From NCBI GenBank assembly GCA_051870755.1, contig JBJECE010000028.1:238257-302256 (forward strand): a DNA stretch of 64,000 bases, written 5' to 3'. This document shows positions 24,532-33,833 of this stretch, one piece after another. The translations under genes and the position numbers were made by a program. The notes below the pieces were generated by a model. That model was not told where the DNA came from. It ran no database searches and was given only the letters and a program-made list of their open reading frames with translations. Positions within the stretch are counted from its first letter, which is position 1, and each line of letters begins with the position of its first letter. This stretch comes from W0P28-013 sp051870755 (lineage in GTDB: Bacteria > Bacteroidota > Bacteroidia > Bacteroidales > Paludibacteraceae).

Positions 24532-26667
24532 ATGGCAAGAAAAAAAGAAACTGCGGTAGAAACGGCTGTATCGGCTGTTGAAACAGTTGTAAAGACTGTG
24601 CGCAAACGAGTGAAGAAAGTGGTTCAGGACGAAGCCACCAAAGAGGCTGTAAAAGCCACCAAAACTGCTGCCGAAAAAGTGGCTCGTGCTACTAAAAAAG
24701 CAGTCGAAACTGTCGTTGCTGACGACGAATACGTTACCGCCAAAATTCCGGAAGGACCTTTGGCCGAAAAATGGACAAATTACAAGGCACACCAAAAATT
24801 GGTGAATCCGGCCAACAAACGTCGCCTCGACATTATTGTTGTCGGCACGGGACTTGCCGGCGCTTCGGCGGCTGCCACGCTTGGCGAACTCGGGTTCAAT
24901 GTGTTGAATTTCTGCATTCAGGATTCGCCGCGTCGGGCGCACTCCATCGCTGCGCAGGGCGGTATCAACGCTGCCAAAAACTATCAGAATGACGGCGACT
25001 CGGTGTATCGTTTGTTCTACGACACGATTAAGGGTGGCGACTATCGCGCACGCGAAGCCAATGTGTATCGTTTGGCCGAAGTGTCGAACAATATTATCGA
25101 TCAATGTGTGGCACAAGGCGTGCCGTTTGCCCGCGAATACGGCGGTTTGCTCGACAACCGTTCGTTTGGTGGCGCACAAGTGTCGCGCACGTTCTATGCC
25201 AAAGGTCAAACCGGTCAGCAGTTGTTGTTGGGTGCCTATTCGGCTTTGAGCCGTCAGATAAAGAAAGGTACGGTGAAAATGTACACGCGCCACGAAATGT
25301 TGGATGTGGTGGTTATCGACGGTCGTGCACGCGGCATTATCGCCCGCAATTTGGTAACGGGCAAAATCGAACGCTTCTTCGCTCATGCCGTTGTAGTTGG
25401 CTCGGGCGGCTACGGAAACACCTTCTTCCTTTCGACGAATGCCATGGCTTCGAACGGTTCGGCTGCCATGCAGATGTATCGTAAAGGCGCCTATTTCGCC
25501 AACCCGTGTTTTGCACAAATTCACCCGACATGTATTCCGGTGCACGGCGAATTTCAGTCGAAACTGACGCTGATGTCGGAATCGCTGCGCAACGATGGCC
25601 GCATTTGGGTGCCGAAAAAGAAAGAAGATGCCGAGGCTATTCGTGCCGGCAAGAAAAAACCGACCGATATTCCCGACGAGGATCGCGACTTCTACTTGGA
25701 ACGTCGTTATCCGGCTTTCGGCAACTTGGTGCCGCGCGACGTGGCTTCGCGTGCAGCCAAAGAGCGTTGCGATGCCGGTTTTGGCGTGAACGCTACGGGT
25801 TTGGCGGTTTATCTGGACTTCAAATACGCCATCGAACGTTTGGGCAAAGACGTAGTCGAACAAAAATATGGTAACTTGTTCCAAATGTACGAAAAAATTG
25901 TCGATGACAATCCGTACGAAACGCCGATGATGATTTTCCCCGCCATTCACTATACGATGGGCGGCATTTGGGTCGATTACGAATTGCAAACTTCCATCAA
26001 AGGCTTGTTCTGCATAGGCGAAGCCAACTTCTCCGACCACGGTGCCAACCGTTTGGGCGCATCGGCGTTGATGCAGGGCTTGGCCGATGGCTACTTTGTG
26101 TTGCCTTACACCATTCAAAACTATTTGGCCGACCAAATTCAGGTGCCGCGCATGAGCACCGAACTGCCCGAATTTGTCGAAGCCGAAAAGGCCGTGAATG
26201 AAAAAATTGACAAGTTGATGGCTATTCAAGGCGATCGCTCGGTAGATAGCATTCACCGCGAACTCGGCTTGATTATGTGGGATTTCGTAGGTATGGCACG
26301 CACCGCCGATGGTCTGAAAACGGCTCTCGAAAAAATCAAAGCCTTGAAGAAAGTGTTCTGGACGGAGGTTTATATTCCCGGTTCGCGCAACGATTTGAAT
26401 GTCGAATTGGAGAAAGCATTGCGCTTGGCCGATTTCTTGGAAATAGGCGAACTGATGGCGCGCGACGCTCTCAATCGCGAAGAGTCGTGCGGCGGTCATT
26501 TCCGCGAAGAGTACCAAACGCCCGAAGGTGAGGCGCTGCGCCAAGACGATAAGTTCTCGTATGTTTCGTGTTGGAAATATATGGGCGAAGGCCAAGAACC
26601 CAAATTACTGAAGGAAAAATTGGATTACGAATTTACGGAACGTAAGACCCGAAACTACAAAAATTAA
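24532..26667 (+). CDS. sdhA: Succinate dehydrogenase/fumarate reductase flavoprotein with N-terminal extension
   Basis: The catalytic FAD subunit. The core begins near K71 (KIPEGPLAEKW), with the FAD motif VGTGLAGA at 104-111, the flavin-linking region SIAAQGGINAA, the active-site segment HPTCIPVHGEFQSKL, and GEANFSDHGANRLGASAL. Residues 1-66 are an added Lys/Ala/Val/Thr-rich stretch predicted to be amphipathic helix, like histone H1 or phasin sequences. As I recall them, Bacteroides homologues begin near the core, giving about 645-650 aa instead of 711. No later in-frame ATG precedes the FAD motif, so the extension seems to be translated. Confidence 0.95.
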   Translation: MARKKETAVETAVSAVETVVKTVRKRVKKVVQDEATKEAVKATKTAAEKVARATKKAVETVVADDEYVTAKIPEGPLAEKWTNYKAHQKLVNPANKRRLDIIVVGTGLAGASAAATLGELGFNVLNFCIQDSPRRAHSIAAQGGINAAKNYQNDGDSVYRLFYDTIKGGDYRAREANVYRLAEVSNNIIDQCVAQGVPFAREYGGLLDNRSFGGAQVSRTFYAKGQTGQQLLLGAYSALSRQIKKGTVKMYTRHEMLDVVVIDGRARGIIARNLVTGKIERFFAHAVVVGSGGYGNTFFLSTNAMASNGSAAMQMYRKGAYFANPCFAQIHPTCIPVHGEFQSKLTLMSESLRNDGRIWVPKKKEDAEAIRAGKKKPTDIPDEDRDFYLERRYPAFGNLVPRDVASRAAKERCDAGFGVNATGLAVYLDFKYAIERLGKDVVEQKYGNLFQMYEKIVDDNPYETPMMIFPAIHYTMGGIWVDYELQTSIKGLFCIGEANFSDHGANRLGASALMQGLADGYFVLPYTIQNYLADQIQVPRMSTELPEFVEAEKAVNEKIDKLMAIQGDRSVDSIHRELGLIMWDFVGMARTADGLKTALEKIKALKKVFWTEVYIPGSRNDLNVELEKALRLADFLEIGELMARDALNREESCGGHFREEYQTPEGEALRQDDKFSYVSCWKYMGEGQEPKLLKEKLDYEFTERKTRNYKN

Positions 26668-26674
26668 AACAAAC

Positions 26675-27430
26675 ATGGAAAAGACAATCAATATCACACT
26701 GAAAGTATGGCGTCAGGCCGGCCCGAAAGCAAAAGGTCGTTTCGAAACGTACAAGTTGAACAACATCTCGACCGATAGTTCGTTTCTCGAAATGCTCGAC
26801 GTCTTGAATGAACAATTGGTTCGCGAACGCAAAGAACCGGTGGCATTTGACCACGATTGCCGCGAAGGTATTTGTGGTATGTGCTCGCTCTATATCAACG
26901 GGCATCCGCACGGACCCGATGGCGGCGTTACTACCTGCCAACTGCACATGCGCAAGTTCAAAGATGGCGAAACCATCACGGTTGAACCATGGCGTTCGCA
27001 CGCATTCCCCATCATTAAGGATTTGATGGTTGACCGCGGCGCTTACGATAAAATAATGCAGGCCGGCGGCTATGTGTCGGTAAACACCGGCGGTGTACCC
27101 GATGCCAATGCTATTCCGATTCCGAAAGCCAAAGCCGACGAAGCCATGGATGCGGCCTCGTGCATCGGATGCGGTGCGTGCGCTGCTGCGTGCAAAAATG
27201 GCTCGGCCATGTTGTTTGTGGCAGCCAAAGTCAGCCAATTGGCACTGCTGCCGCAAGGCAAAGTGGAGGCTGCTGCGCGCGCCAAAGCCATGTTGGCCAA
27301 GATGGACGAACTCGGATTTGGCAACTGCACCAACACAGGTGCGTGTGCCGCCGAATGCCCGAAAAATGTGTCGTTGAGTCACATCGCACGGTTGAATCGC
27401 GAATTTATTTGCGCCAAACTGAAAGACTAA
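26675..27430 (+). CDS. sdhB: Succinate dehydrogenase/fumarate reductase iron-sulfur subunit
   Basis: Carries electrons between FAD and the cytochrome. The 251-aa protein has the [2Fe-2S] motif CREGICGMC near residue 64, with its last ligand in VTTCQL. Two further cysteine groups, SCIGCGACAAAC and CTNTGACAAECP, hold the [4Fe-4S] and [3Fe-4S] clusters. It ends the sdhCAB operon, 7 bp after sdhA and before a strong terminator. Confidence 0.96.
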   Translation: MEKTINITLKVWRQAGPKAKGRFETYKLNNISTDSSFLEMLDVLNEQLVRERKEPVAFDHDCREGICGMCSLYINGHPHGPDGGVTTCQLHMRKFKDGETITVEPWRSHAFPIIKDLMVDRGAYDKIMQAGGYVSVNTGGVPDANAIPIPKAKADEAMDAASCIGCGACAAACKNGSAMLFVAAKVSQLALLPQGKVEAAARAKAMLAKMDELGFGNCTNTGACAAECPKNVSLSHIARLNREFICAKLKD

Positions 27431-27450
27431 TATCGGACGTTTGATAGCAA

Positions 27451-27483
27451 CGGAGTTGCCTATTGAGGCAACTCCGTTTTTTT
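27451..27483 (+). terminator. Intrinsic terminator of sdhCAB
   Basis: CGGAGTTGCC pairs perfectly with GGCAACTCCG around TATTGA and is followed by seven T's. Confidence 0.93.
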
Positions 27484-27502
27484 GTGCTATGTGGAAGCTA
27501 AT

Positions 27503-27982
27503 TTATAATTCTTTGAATATCAGCGCGACAGCGTAGGCGGCCATACCTTCGCGGCGACCTACAAAACCGAGTTGTTCGGTAGTGGTGGCCTTGATGGAAA
27601 CGGCATCCGGCGAGATTTCTATCGTTTGTGCAAGGCATTGTTGCATTGCCGGAATGTGCGGATTTATTTTGGGGGCTTCGGCACATACGGTGCAGTCGAT
27701 GTTGCCGACGGCATAGCCTTTGTCGTGCAGCAGTTGTACCGTTTTGCGCAGTAGGATTTTGCTGTCGATGTTTTCGTACTCGTCGGCTGTGTCGGGAAAA
27801 TGGTAACCGATGTCGCGCAGGTTGGCTGCTCCGAGCAGCGCATCGCATATAGCGTGAATCAGTACATCGGCATCACTATGCCCGAGTAGCCCGAATGGCG
27901 CATCGATTTTGATGCCGCCGAGCCACAAATCGCGCCCTTCGACGATTTTGTGTACGTCGTATCCCATTCCTATTCTGAACAT
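27503..27982 (-). CDS. ispF: 2-C-methyl-D-erythritol 2,4-cyclodiphosphate synthase
   Basis: Makes the cyclic diphosphate intermediate of the MEP pathway. The 159-aa protein, of usual family length, shows GMGYDVHK with the zinc ligands of D-x-H, then GLLGHSDADVL, and the C-terminal ATTTEQLGFVGRREG. It is downstream of porV on the same strand, an order shared with P. gingivalis, but a strong terminator separates them. dxs of the same pathway is at 8.7 kb. Confidence 0.96.
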   Translation of the reverse strand: MFRIGMGYDVHKIVEGRDLWLGGIKIDAPFGLLGHSDADVLIHAICDALLGAANLRDIGYHFPDTADEYENIDSKILLRKTVQLLHDKGYAVGNIDCTVCAEAPKINPHIPAMQQCLAQTIEISPDAVSIKATTTEQLGFVGRREGMAAYAVALIFKEL

Positions 27983-27995
27983 ATTGCAAAAAGTC

Positions 27996-28030
27996 TAAAA
28001 AAACAGAAACGTGGCAAGCCGCGTTTCTGT
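27996..28030 (-). terminator. Intrinsic terminator of the porU-porV operon
   Basis: On the minus strand ACAGAAACGCGG pairs with CCACGTTTCTGT (12 bp, one G-U) around CTTG, followed by a seven-T run. Confidence 0.93.
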
Positions 28031-28052
28031 CGGGTTAAACGATGATTGTGTG

Positions 28053-29243
28053 TTAGTTTTTATTACGGTCGGCCAATGCTTTGATGCCGTCCACATCGAA
28101 CGACAGCGAGAAACGCAGCGTTTGGTCGAGCGGGTTGTTTTGCGCTACCGACAGCACATAACCGACATCGAGGCGGAACGCCGACAAGCGGAAACCGGCA
28201 CCGAACGTGAAATATTTGCGGTTGCCTTTGTTTTTGGCTTCGTTGTGGTAACCTACGCGACCGAAAAATTGCTCGTTGTAAGCGTATTCCAAACCGATGC
28301 CGAAGTTAATTTCCTGAAATTCCTCTTTGGCACCGCCCGGCGCATCGGCAAACGACCAGAAAACGCCTTTCATCGACGAGATGTCGGTATATTCTTTGTC
28401 GGTCATCGTCCAAGTGCTTTCGTCGTCGGGGTCGTAGTTTTTCGCAAATTTCGATTTGCGCGACGGCACCAACAGTTTGTCGGCTTCGAAGTTGAAACTC
28501 AGACGGTTGTATCGGTCGAACGGCAGTAGGTACGACACGCCCAAACGGAGGTCGGTGGGCAAAAAGTTGCTGGTGTTGCCTTTGTCGTACGAGATTTTTG
28601 TGCCGAGGTTCGAAATGTTGAAACCGAAAGCAAATTTCGACGTTCCCATACGGATGTCGATCGGCAATTCGTAGTAGCCGTTGATGTCGGCGCCGAAAGC
28701 GTAGCCGGGATAGTAATCCTCTTGGCGCGCGCTCAAGTCGGAACAGATGAAACGGAATACGACACCCATCGAGAAGTGTTCGCTCAACATGCGTTCGTAG
28801 CCGGCGTCGAAGGCTATTTCGTAGGGTTTTACGCTGATAGGCGTTGCGTCGATATTGTCGCGCAAGTCGATTTTACCGAGCGAGAAGAAACGCAGCGAGG
28901 CCGACACCGTACCGGCCAATTGGCTGATTTGGTAGTAGCCCGAAAGGTAGGCCAAGTCGATGTCGCTGACGCCCAAACTACGCAGCCATGGCGTGTACGA
29001 CATGGTAAATCCGGCACTGCTCGGCATTTGGGCGTATTTCGACGAGTTCCAATGCTGCGAGTTGTTGTCGGGCACGGTGGCTGTACCGATGTCGCCCATG
29101 CCGCCGGCCACAGCATCGGGGCCGATGGAGAGCGACGGCACACCGGTAATCAGAGGGTTGAGTTGGTCGCTCAATCCGGAGGAGGTTTGAGCGGATACAT
29201 ACGCGGCACATACGAGTGCCATTGCTAACAGAAATTTTTTCAT
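28053..29243 (-). CDS. porV: PorV (LptO), type IX secretion outer-membrane shuttle protein
   Basis: PorV is a FadL-like outer-membrane barrel that receives cargo from the translocon and carries it to the PorU sortase. The 396-aa mature-length ORF has a signal peptide, then the family N-terminus with VPSLSIGPDAVAGGMGD, followed by NSSKYA and barrel strands, ending in an aromatic-rich strand. The start at 29243 is chosen because the signal peptide MKKFLLAMA begins there. Directly downstream of porU, with 76 bp between. Confidence 0.93.
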   Translation of the reverse strand: MKKFLLAMALVCAAYVSAQTSSGLSDQLNPLITGVPSLSIGPDAVAGGMGDIGTATVPDNNSQHWNSSKYAQMPSSAGFTMSYTPWLRSLGVSDIDLAYLSGYYQISQLAGTVSASLRFFSLGKIDLRDNIDATPISVKPYEIAFDAGYERMLSEHFSMGVVFRFICSDLSARQEDYYPGYAFGADINGYYELPIDIRMGTSKFAFGFNISNLGTKISYDKGNTSNFLPTDLRLGVSYLLPFDRYNRLSFNFEADKLLVPSRKSKFAKNYDPDDESTWTMTDKEYTDISSMKGVFWSFADAPGGAKEEFQEINFGIGLEYAYNEQFFGRVGYHNEAKNKGNRKYFTFGAGFRLSAFRLDVGYVLSVAQNNPLDQTLRFSLSFDVDGIKALADRNKN

Positions 29244-29319
29244 AGTGTTCTTTTTGTTGTTGATTTTGAGCATAGCGTTAAGGCTATGCGGTTATAGTTA
29301 TAACGAATATTGTGCGAAA

Positions 29320-32300
29320 TTATTGTTTTTTGATCATCAGTTTTAACGTTTTTGATATGCTTTCGCCATCGGACACTTGTACGGTCATGCGCACAAGGTA
29401 CAGGCCGGGACTGATGCCGCCGGCAAATGTCCAGACAAGTTCGGTGCGATTGTCGTAAGTATAAACCGTTTGCTCGCCTGTGTAGATGACGCGCCCTGCC
29501 AAATCGGCTACTGTGGCCGAAATGCTGACGGGTTGTTCGGGGCGGTCGTGCATATATACAAAGGTGGCGACGTTGTTTGCCGGATTCGGATAGACAAACA
29601 TATCGTAGAGGTTCGGGCGCAAGCCGTGAACGACTTCGAAGTCGAGTTCGGCGGTCGAGGAGTTGTTTTGCAAGTCCCACACGCGGAAAAAGAGGTGATG
29701 TTTGCCTTCGGGCAGGTTGTTGAATTGGTATTTGATGGTGCCGTTGGTGTATTCGCCCATGTTGGTTGTGTAGTACGAATTGAGCACGGTTTCTTGCAAT
29801 GGGTCGTTGTCGAGTTTGAGCAAAATGTCGTGTCCGATGCCACTGCCGATGGCGTTGATGCCGTAGTCGTCGGCAACGTGTGCCACAAAGAGCGGCGATT
29901 CGTTGGTTTTGTCGCCCGATTTGAACATCGGTGTGTTCAAATACATGGTGATTTGCGGCCCTTCCTCATCGGTCGGGGCGTTGGGGTCTTCGCCGCCAAT
30001 GGCAAATTGTTCGTAGTAACCATTTGCCTCATAGTTGTTTACGGTATCGACGGCATAGTACACGATGCGACCTGCGCCGTAGTTATAGCGAATGTCTTTC
30101 GGCACGATAAAATCGGCTGTAAACAGTCCGTCGGTTACAACAACCGAGCCTACAAACAGCGTGCCGGTGCGGTCGGTAAATGTGTATGGAATCTTGTCTT
30201 TGTCGGAAGTAGCGTCGTTGCACAGCGTAACAATGCTTTCTTCTTTGTCGAACACTTGCAGTGTAACATATCCGTTGAAGTCGGCATCGACAGCGCTTTG
30301 CGTTTCGCGGGCAATGTGTCCGTGTATGCGTACTTGGCTCAAGGCTCTGATGGTGTCGGTAGGCGAGTTGCCGTCGGCTGCAACACAAGTGATGCTGTCG
30401 GTAACGACATCGTGCGTGGCGGCGTAGGCCAAATGTAAGGCGGGGTCGCCCAACAGGGTGAAATTCATGCGGTTCGAGTCGCCGGCGAGGGCATTTTTTG
30501 CTTTGCGCATCACATCGCCAAAACAGAGCGGTTGGGCTTGGCTGTCGCGTGCGAAGATGTAATTGGCAAATTGCAAGTTGAGCCGAAAGTTTGGCTCGGC
30601 ATACACGGTGCGTGTAGTGGTGAATAGCGCAATGGCGCCTCCGTGCTGGTTGAGCAGCAGCAGTTCACCGCCGCTTTGCGAGGTACCGTCGAAACGGCTG
30701 AAATCGCAGGTGGCAGTTACGAACAACGGATATTTTTCGTTGTACATATTGACAATGCGGTCGTGTGTCAGTATGCCTTCGTTAGCCCAATCGGTGTGGC
30801 CGCCGTGCCCCATGTAGTTTATCATCAATGTGCCGTTTTTGATGTAGTTGTCAAAGAGTTCGATGGCCAACGGATAGGTTTCGCCCGATGCCGATACTTC
30901 TTGTGTGTAGGCGTCGAGATAGAGTTTGCGCACCAGTAGGTCGGTGTAGTTGTGTCGTGTCATGTCGGCCACGCTGTCGCAACTGCGTATATGCAGGTTG
31001 TTATCGCCATCGTCGGCCACAAATACGAGTTGGTTTTTCCAACTGCCTGTGATGCGATTTTCGAGATACGCTATGGCTTTGTCCACAGCAATGCGTGCTT
31101 GCTCGTCGGTATGTACGGGCAGGCGTCCGATGCCGATGTCCATGGCGTCGGTGGTGATGTATTTGCCGTCGGTATCGTCCAATAGCGCAAAATAGTCGTC
31201 GCATACATACGATGAGGTGCCGTGAACCGAGTTTACCGATTGGAAGGTCAGCAGTTTGGCATAATCGTCTTTGACCTCGATGTGGCGATTGTCGTAACTG
31301 CCATCGCCGAACAACAGCAGATAGCGCGGCATGTCGTCTTCGCCGTTGGCGCGGTCGTAGAATAGTTTCATCAAGCGGCGATAGGCTGTGGCATCGGGCG
31401 TCCCCGACGAAAATTCATTATAGACCTGATTGACATCAACCACCTGTACGCTGAGGTTTTGAACGTTACGATGCGCTTCGGCCAAACGCTCGGCTTCGGC
31501 TATAAATTCGGGTGGCGTGATGATAATCATATCGCTTTGCGGCAGAGCGTGCAGATTTTGATTTTCGACGACGCCGATGATTGTGGGCGACAAAAAGGTG
31601 CCGCTTGTCGGGTCGATGGCGACGTACTCTTTGAGCGTGCTGACACTATCGATAAACGTGCAGGCGCTGCCTTGTCGCGATACGGCCATTTGCGTGATGT
31701 TTTGCGGGTCGGTTATGTCCCATATTTGGGTGGCGGCCGTTGTGCCGCCTATCGAAAAACGCTGTGCCGTAGCGGTGTATAGCGAGTCGATGTTGCGGAA
31801 AAACAGCGGCTCTTGATTGGTCAGTTGCAGACGGCGCCGGATGTTTATTTCGAAATAGTTGAGCCACACCGTGCCGCTCGTGCTGCCATATTTGAGGGCT
31901 ATTTGCAGGGCGTTACTCGGTGACGGCGTAAATTTGATGTCGGGTATGGTGGTGGCCGTTTTCGCATATTCGTAAACCGGCGCATCGACAAGCGAAGGCG
32001 TGGACAACGCACCGATATTGGTGTTGTTTGCCGCGATGCTTATCTGTGAACTTGTTTGCGACTTGACAGCCACATTCAAGCGTATCGAAGCCTCTTCGGC
32101 TACAATGTTTGGCAGCGAAAATGAGAACGAATGGAGCAATTTGCTTTCGGAGAACTGCTCGCCGTAAAATTCGCGACCGGAACCGATGAGGTTGACCAAA
32201 TCTTGTTCGTGCACAAAGTGGTCGATGAATGTGGTCAGCGTTCCCGACGGTTCGGCATCAAGTGCTTGGGCTTGTGTGATGCGTTTGCCGGTGCCGGCAT

Positions 32301-33114
32301 CTGAGGTTACAAAATAATAACCATAGTCGGAATAGACATTCTGTGTGTGTCTGAAGTGCTGATATTCAGGATAATACGACCACGAAGTTGGACCTTGCGC
32401 ATAGAACAGAATGTAGTCGCCTGCGCCAAAAACATTGTCGGAACCACGGTGTTCGTAGATGGCAATTTCCGGCAAATCGTCGATGTAGGGCTGTGTAAAA
32501 TCTTCGGCCAACATGGCGCCGCCGTAGCCGAAGATGCGTACGTTTCGCGGGTCGATGCCCATTTTAGCCAACTCTTCGTAAGTGAGTTTGTATATGCCGC
32601 TTTGGTTCACGGCAATTTTGACGAATTTGCCGCGTTTCAGTACCGAATTGGCGGCGTACGACATGCCAGCAGACAATCTGCTCTCGGCTTGTTGTGGTGG
32701 TGTATTTTGTTGAATGTCAAATGATTGTATTTTTTGAATTTTGCCATCGATACGCACAAACGGAAATACCTCAATTTTGTACGTTGTCTGTTTGCGTTCG
32801 GTTTGTCGGAAAAACAGGAACGATACGGTATCGGGAATTTGTGCGGCGTGTGCAGCAACAATGGCACGTTCGTCGGCTGTGAGGGCTGTGTAAGTAATGT
32901 TTTCGAGACGTGGCTCGCCGGCGTGCGGCAATGTCGCGATGTACGATGGTAATTGCCTATGGCGCATGTAGATGCCTTGCTCCATGCTGATGGCCGGCAT
33001 AGAAACGCTATCGGCTACAAGGGTTTCCACCGGTAACCAATGTAGTTGTATTTGGCGGGCTGCCAGCGGCATCAGGCTCAAACACAAACTTGCGATGCAG
33101 ATGAAGCGTTTCAT
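29320..33114 (-). CDS. porU: PorU, type IX secretion C-terminal sortase
   Basis: PorU is a surface cysteine peptidase of the gingipain (C25) fold that removes the CTD of type IX cargo and attaches the cargo to anionic LPS. The 1264-aa protein has a signal peptide, a beta-rich N-terminal region, and the C25 domain with the catalytic pair H770 (NYMGHGGHTDW) and C803 (TATCDFSRF). A C-terminal sorting domain of about 90 residues begins at VYPNPANN and ends in a basic tail. The start is moved to MKRFICIA at 33114, where the signal peptide begins. Confidence 0.95.
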   Translation of the reverse strand: MKRFICIASLCLSLMPLAARQIQLHWLPVETLVADSVSMPAISMEQGIYMRHRQLPSYIATLPHAGEPRLENITYTALTADERAIVAAHAAQIPDTVSFLFFRQTERKQTTYKIEVFPFVRIDGKIQKIQSFDIQQNTPPQQAESRLSAGMSYAANSVLKRGKFVKIAVNQSGIYKLTYEELAKMGIDPRNVRIFGYGGAMLAEDFTQPYIDDLPEIAIYEHRGSDNVFGAGDYILFYAQGPTSWSYYPEYQHFRHTQNVYSDYGYYFVTSDAGTGKRITQAQALDAEPSGTLTTFIDHFVHEQDLVNLIGSGREFYGEQFSESKLLHSFSFSLPNIVAEEASIRLNVAVKSQTSSQISIAANNTNIGALSTPSLVDAPVYEYAKTATTIPDIKFTPSPSNALQIALKYGSTSGTVWLNYFEINIRRRLQLTNQEPLFFRNIDSLYTATAQRFSIGGTTAATQIWDITDPQNITQMAVSRQGSACTFIDSVSTLKEYVAIDPTSGTFLSPTIIGVVENQNLHALPQSDMIIITPPEFIAEAERLAEAHRNVQNLSVQVVDVNQVYNEFSSGTPDATAYRRLMKLFYDRANGEDDMPRYLLLFGDGSYDNRHIEVKDDYAKLLTFQSVNSVHGTSSYVCDDYFALLDDTDGKYITTDAMDIGIGRLPVHTDEQARIAVDKAIAYLENRITGSWKNQLVFVADDGDNNLHIRSCDSVADMTRHNYTDLLVRKLYLDAYTQEVSASGETYPLAIELFDNYIKNGTLMINYMGHGGHTDWANEGILTHDRIVNMYNEKYPLFVTATCDFSRFDGTSQSGGELLLLNQHGGAIALFTTTRTVYAEPNFRLNLQFANYIFARDSQAQPLCFGDVMRKAKNALAGDSNRMNFTLLGDPALHLAYAATHDVVTDSITCVAADGNSPTDTIRALSQVRIHGHIARETQSAVDADFNGYVTLQVFDKEESIVTLCNDATSDKDKIPYTFTDRTGTLFVGSVVVTDGLFTADFIVPKDIRYNYGAGRIVYYAVDTVNNYEANGYYEQFAIGGEDPNAPTDEEGPQITMYLNTPMFKSGDKTNESPLFVAHVADDYGINAIGSGIGHDILLKLDNDPLQETVLNSYYTTNMGEYTNGTIKYQFNNLPEGKHHLFFRVWDLQNNSSTAELDFEVVHGLRPNLYDMFVYPNPANNVATFVYMHDRPEQPVSISATVADLAGRVIYTGEQTVYTYDNRTELVWTFAGGISPGLYLVRMTVQVSDGESISKTLKLMIKKQ

Positions 33115-33143
33115 GTCAAATATGTGATTGCATATCAAAATTG

Positions 33144-33151
33144 CAAAGGTA
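33144..33151 (-). promoter_or_regulatory. -7 promoter element TACCTTTG of porU
   Basis: A TAnnTTTG match on the minus strand, 29 bp upstream of the porU ATG. It is the only good promoter before porU-porV. Confidence 0.65.
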
Positions 33152-33217
33152 GTGATTTTTTTTGAATTTGGACGCGCCAACGGCTAAAAAAATAGATGAA
33201 ATGGTGTGTCGGCTCGA

Positions 33218-33829
33218 TTATTTTATCTGACAATCAAGCAGTTTAGTGCCTTCGATGAACCCTTCGAGATGGTCGCCTATCTCTACACGCCCGACTCCGG
33301 CCGGTGTGCCTGTGTAGATGAGGTCGCCCATTTTCAGAAAAAAGTACCGACTGATGTACGCAATGATTTTGTTGATGCCGAAAATCATGTTTGCAGTGTT
33401 GCCGTGTTGCACGATTTGGCCGTTTTGGGCTAACGAAAAATCGATGACGGTTGGGTTGTCGAGTTGTGTCAGCGGCACAAAACTGCTGATGGCTGCCGAA
33501 CCGTCGAAGGCTTTGGCTATTTCCCATGGTTCGCCTTGCGCGCGCAGGCGACGTTGCAGGTCGCGTGCCGTAAAATCGATGCCGAAAGCGATTTCGTCGT
33601 AGTAGCGTGCGGCAAATTTTTCGTCGATATTTTTGCCAAGGCGGTTGATGCGCACGACGATTTCGGCTTCGTATTCAATCTCGTTCGAGAAGTGCGGAAT
33701 GTAGAATGGCCTGTTCTCGCGGAGTAGGGCAGTGTCCGGTTTCATAAAAACCGTTGGTGCGCAGGGCGTGATGCATTGCATTTCGGCGTTGTGTGTGGCG
33801 TAATTCCAACCGATACAAAATATCTTCAT
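33218..33829 (-). CDS. Fumarylacetoacetate hydrolase-family protein
   Basis: A 203-aa FAH-fold protein. Metal-binding acidic residues occur in EIEYEAEIVVRI, and GIDFTARDLQ and GDLIYTGTPAGVG are typical of the short prokaryotic members. Known relatives act as acylpyruvase, oxaloacetate decarboxylase or related C-C hydrolases; this one's substrate is not evident. It follows folC by 4 bp on the same strand, so the two are probably cotranscribed. Confidence 0.88.
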   Translation of the reverse strand: MKIFCIGWNYATHNAEMQCITPCAPTVFMKPDTALLRENRPFYIPHFSNEIEYEAEIVVRINRLGKNIDEKFAARYYDEIAFGIDFTARDLQRRLRAQGEPWEIAKAFDGSAAISSFVPLTQLDNPTVIDFSLAQNGQIVQHGNTANMIFGINKIIAYISRYFFLKMGDLIYTGTPAGVGRVEIGDHLEGFIEGTKLLDCQIK

Positions 33830-33833
33830 CTGT

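Noticed and set aside
24484..26595. Minus-strand ORF of 703 codons opposite sdhA
   Set aside because: It is an antisense shadow of a well-supported gene; the translation has no recognisable domain, and the open frame follows from the codon bias of sdhA.
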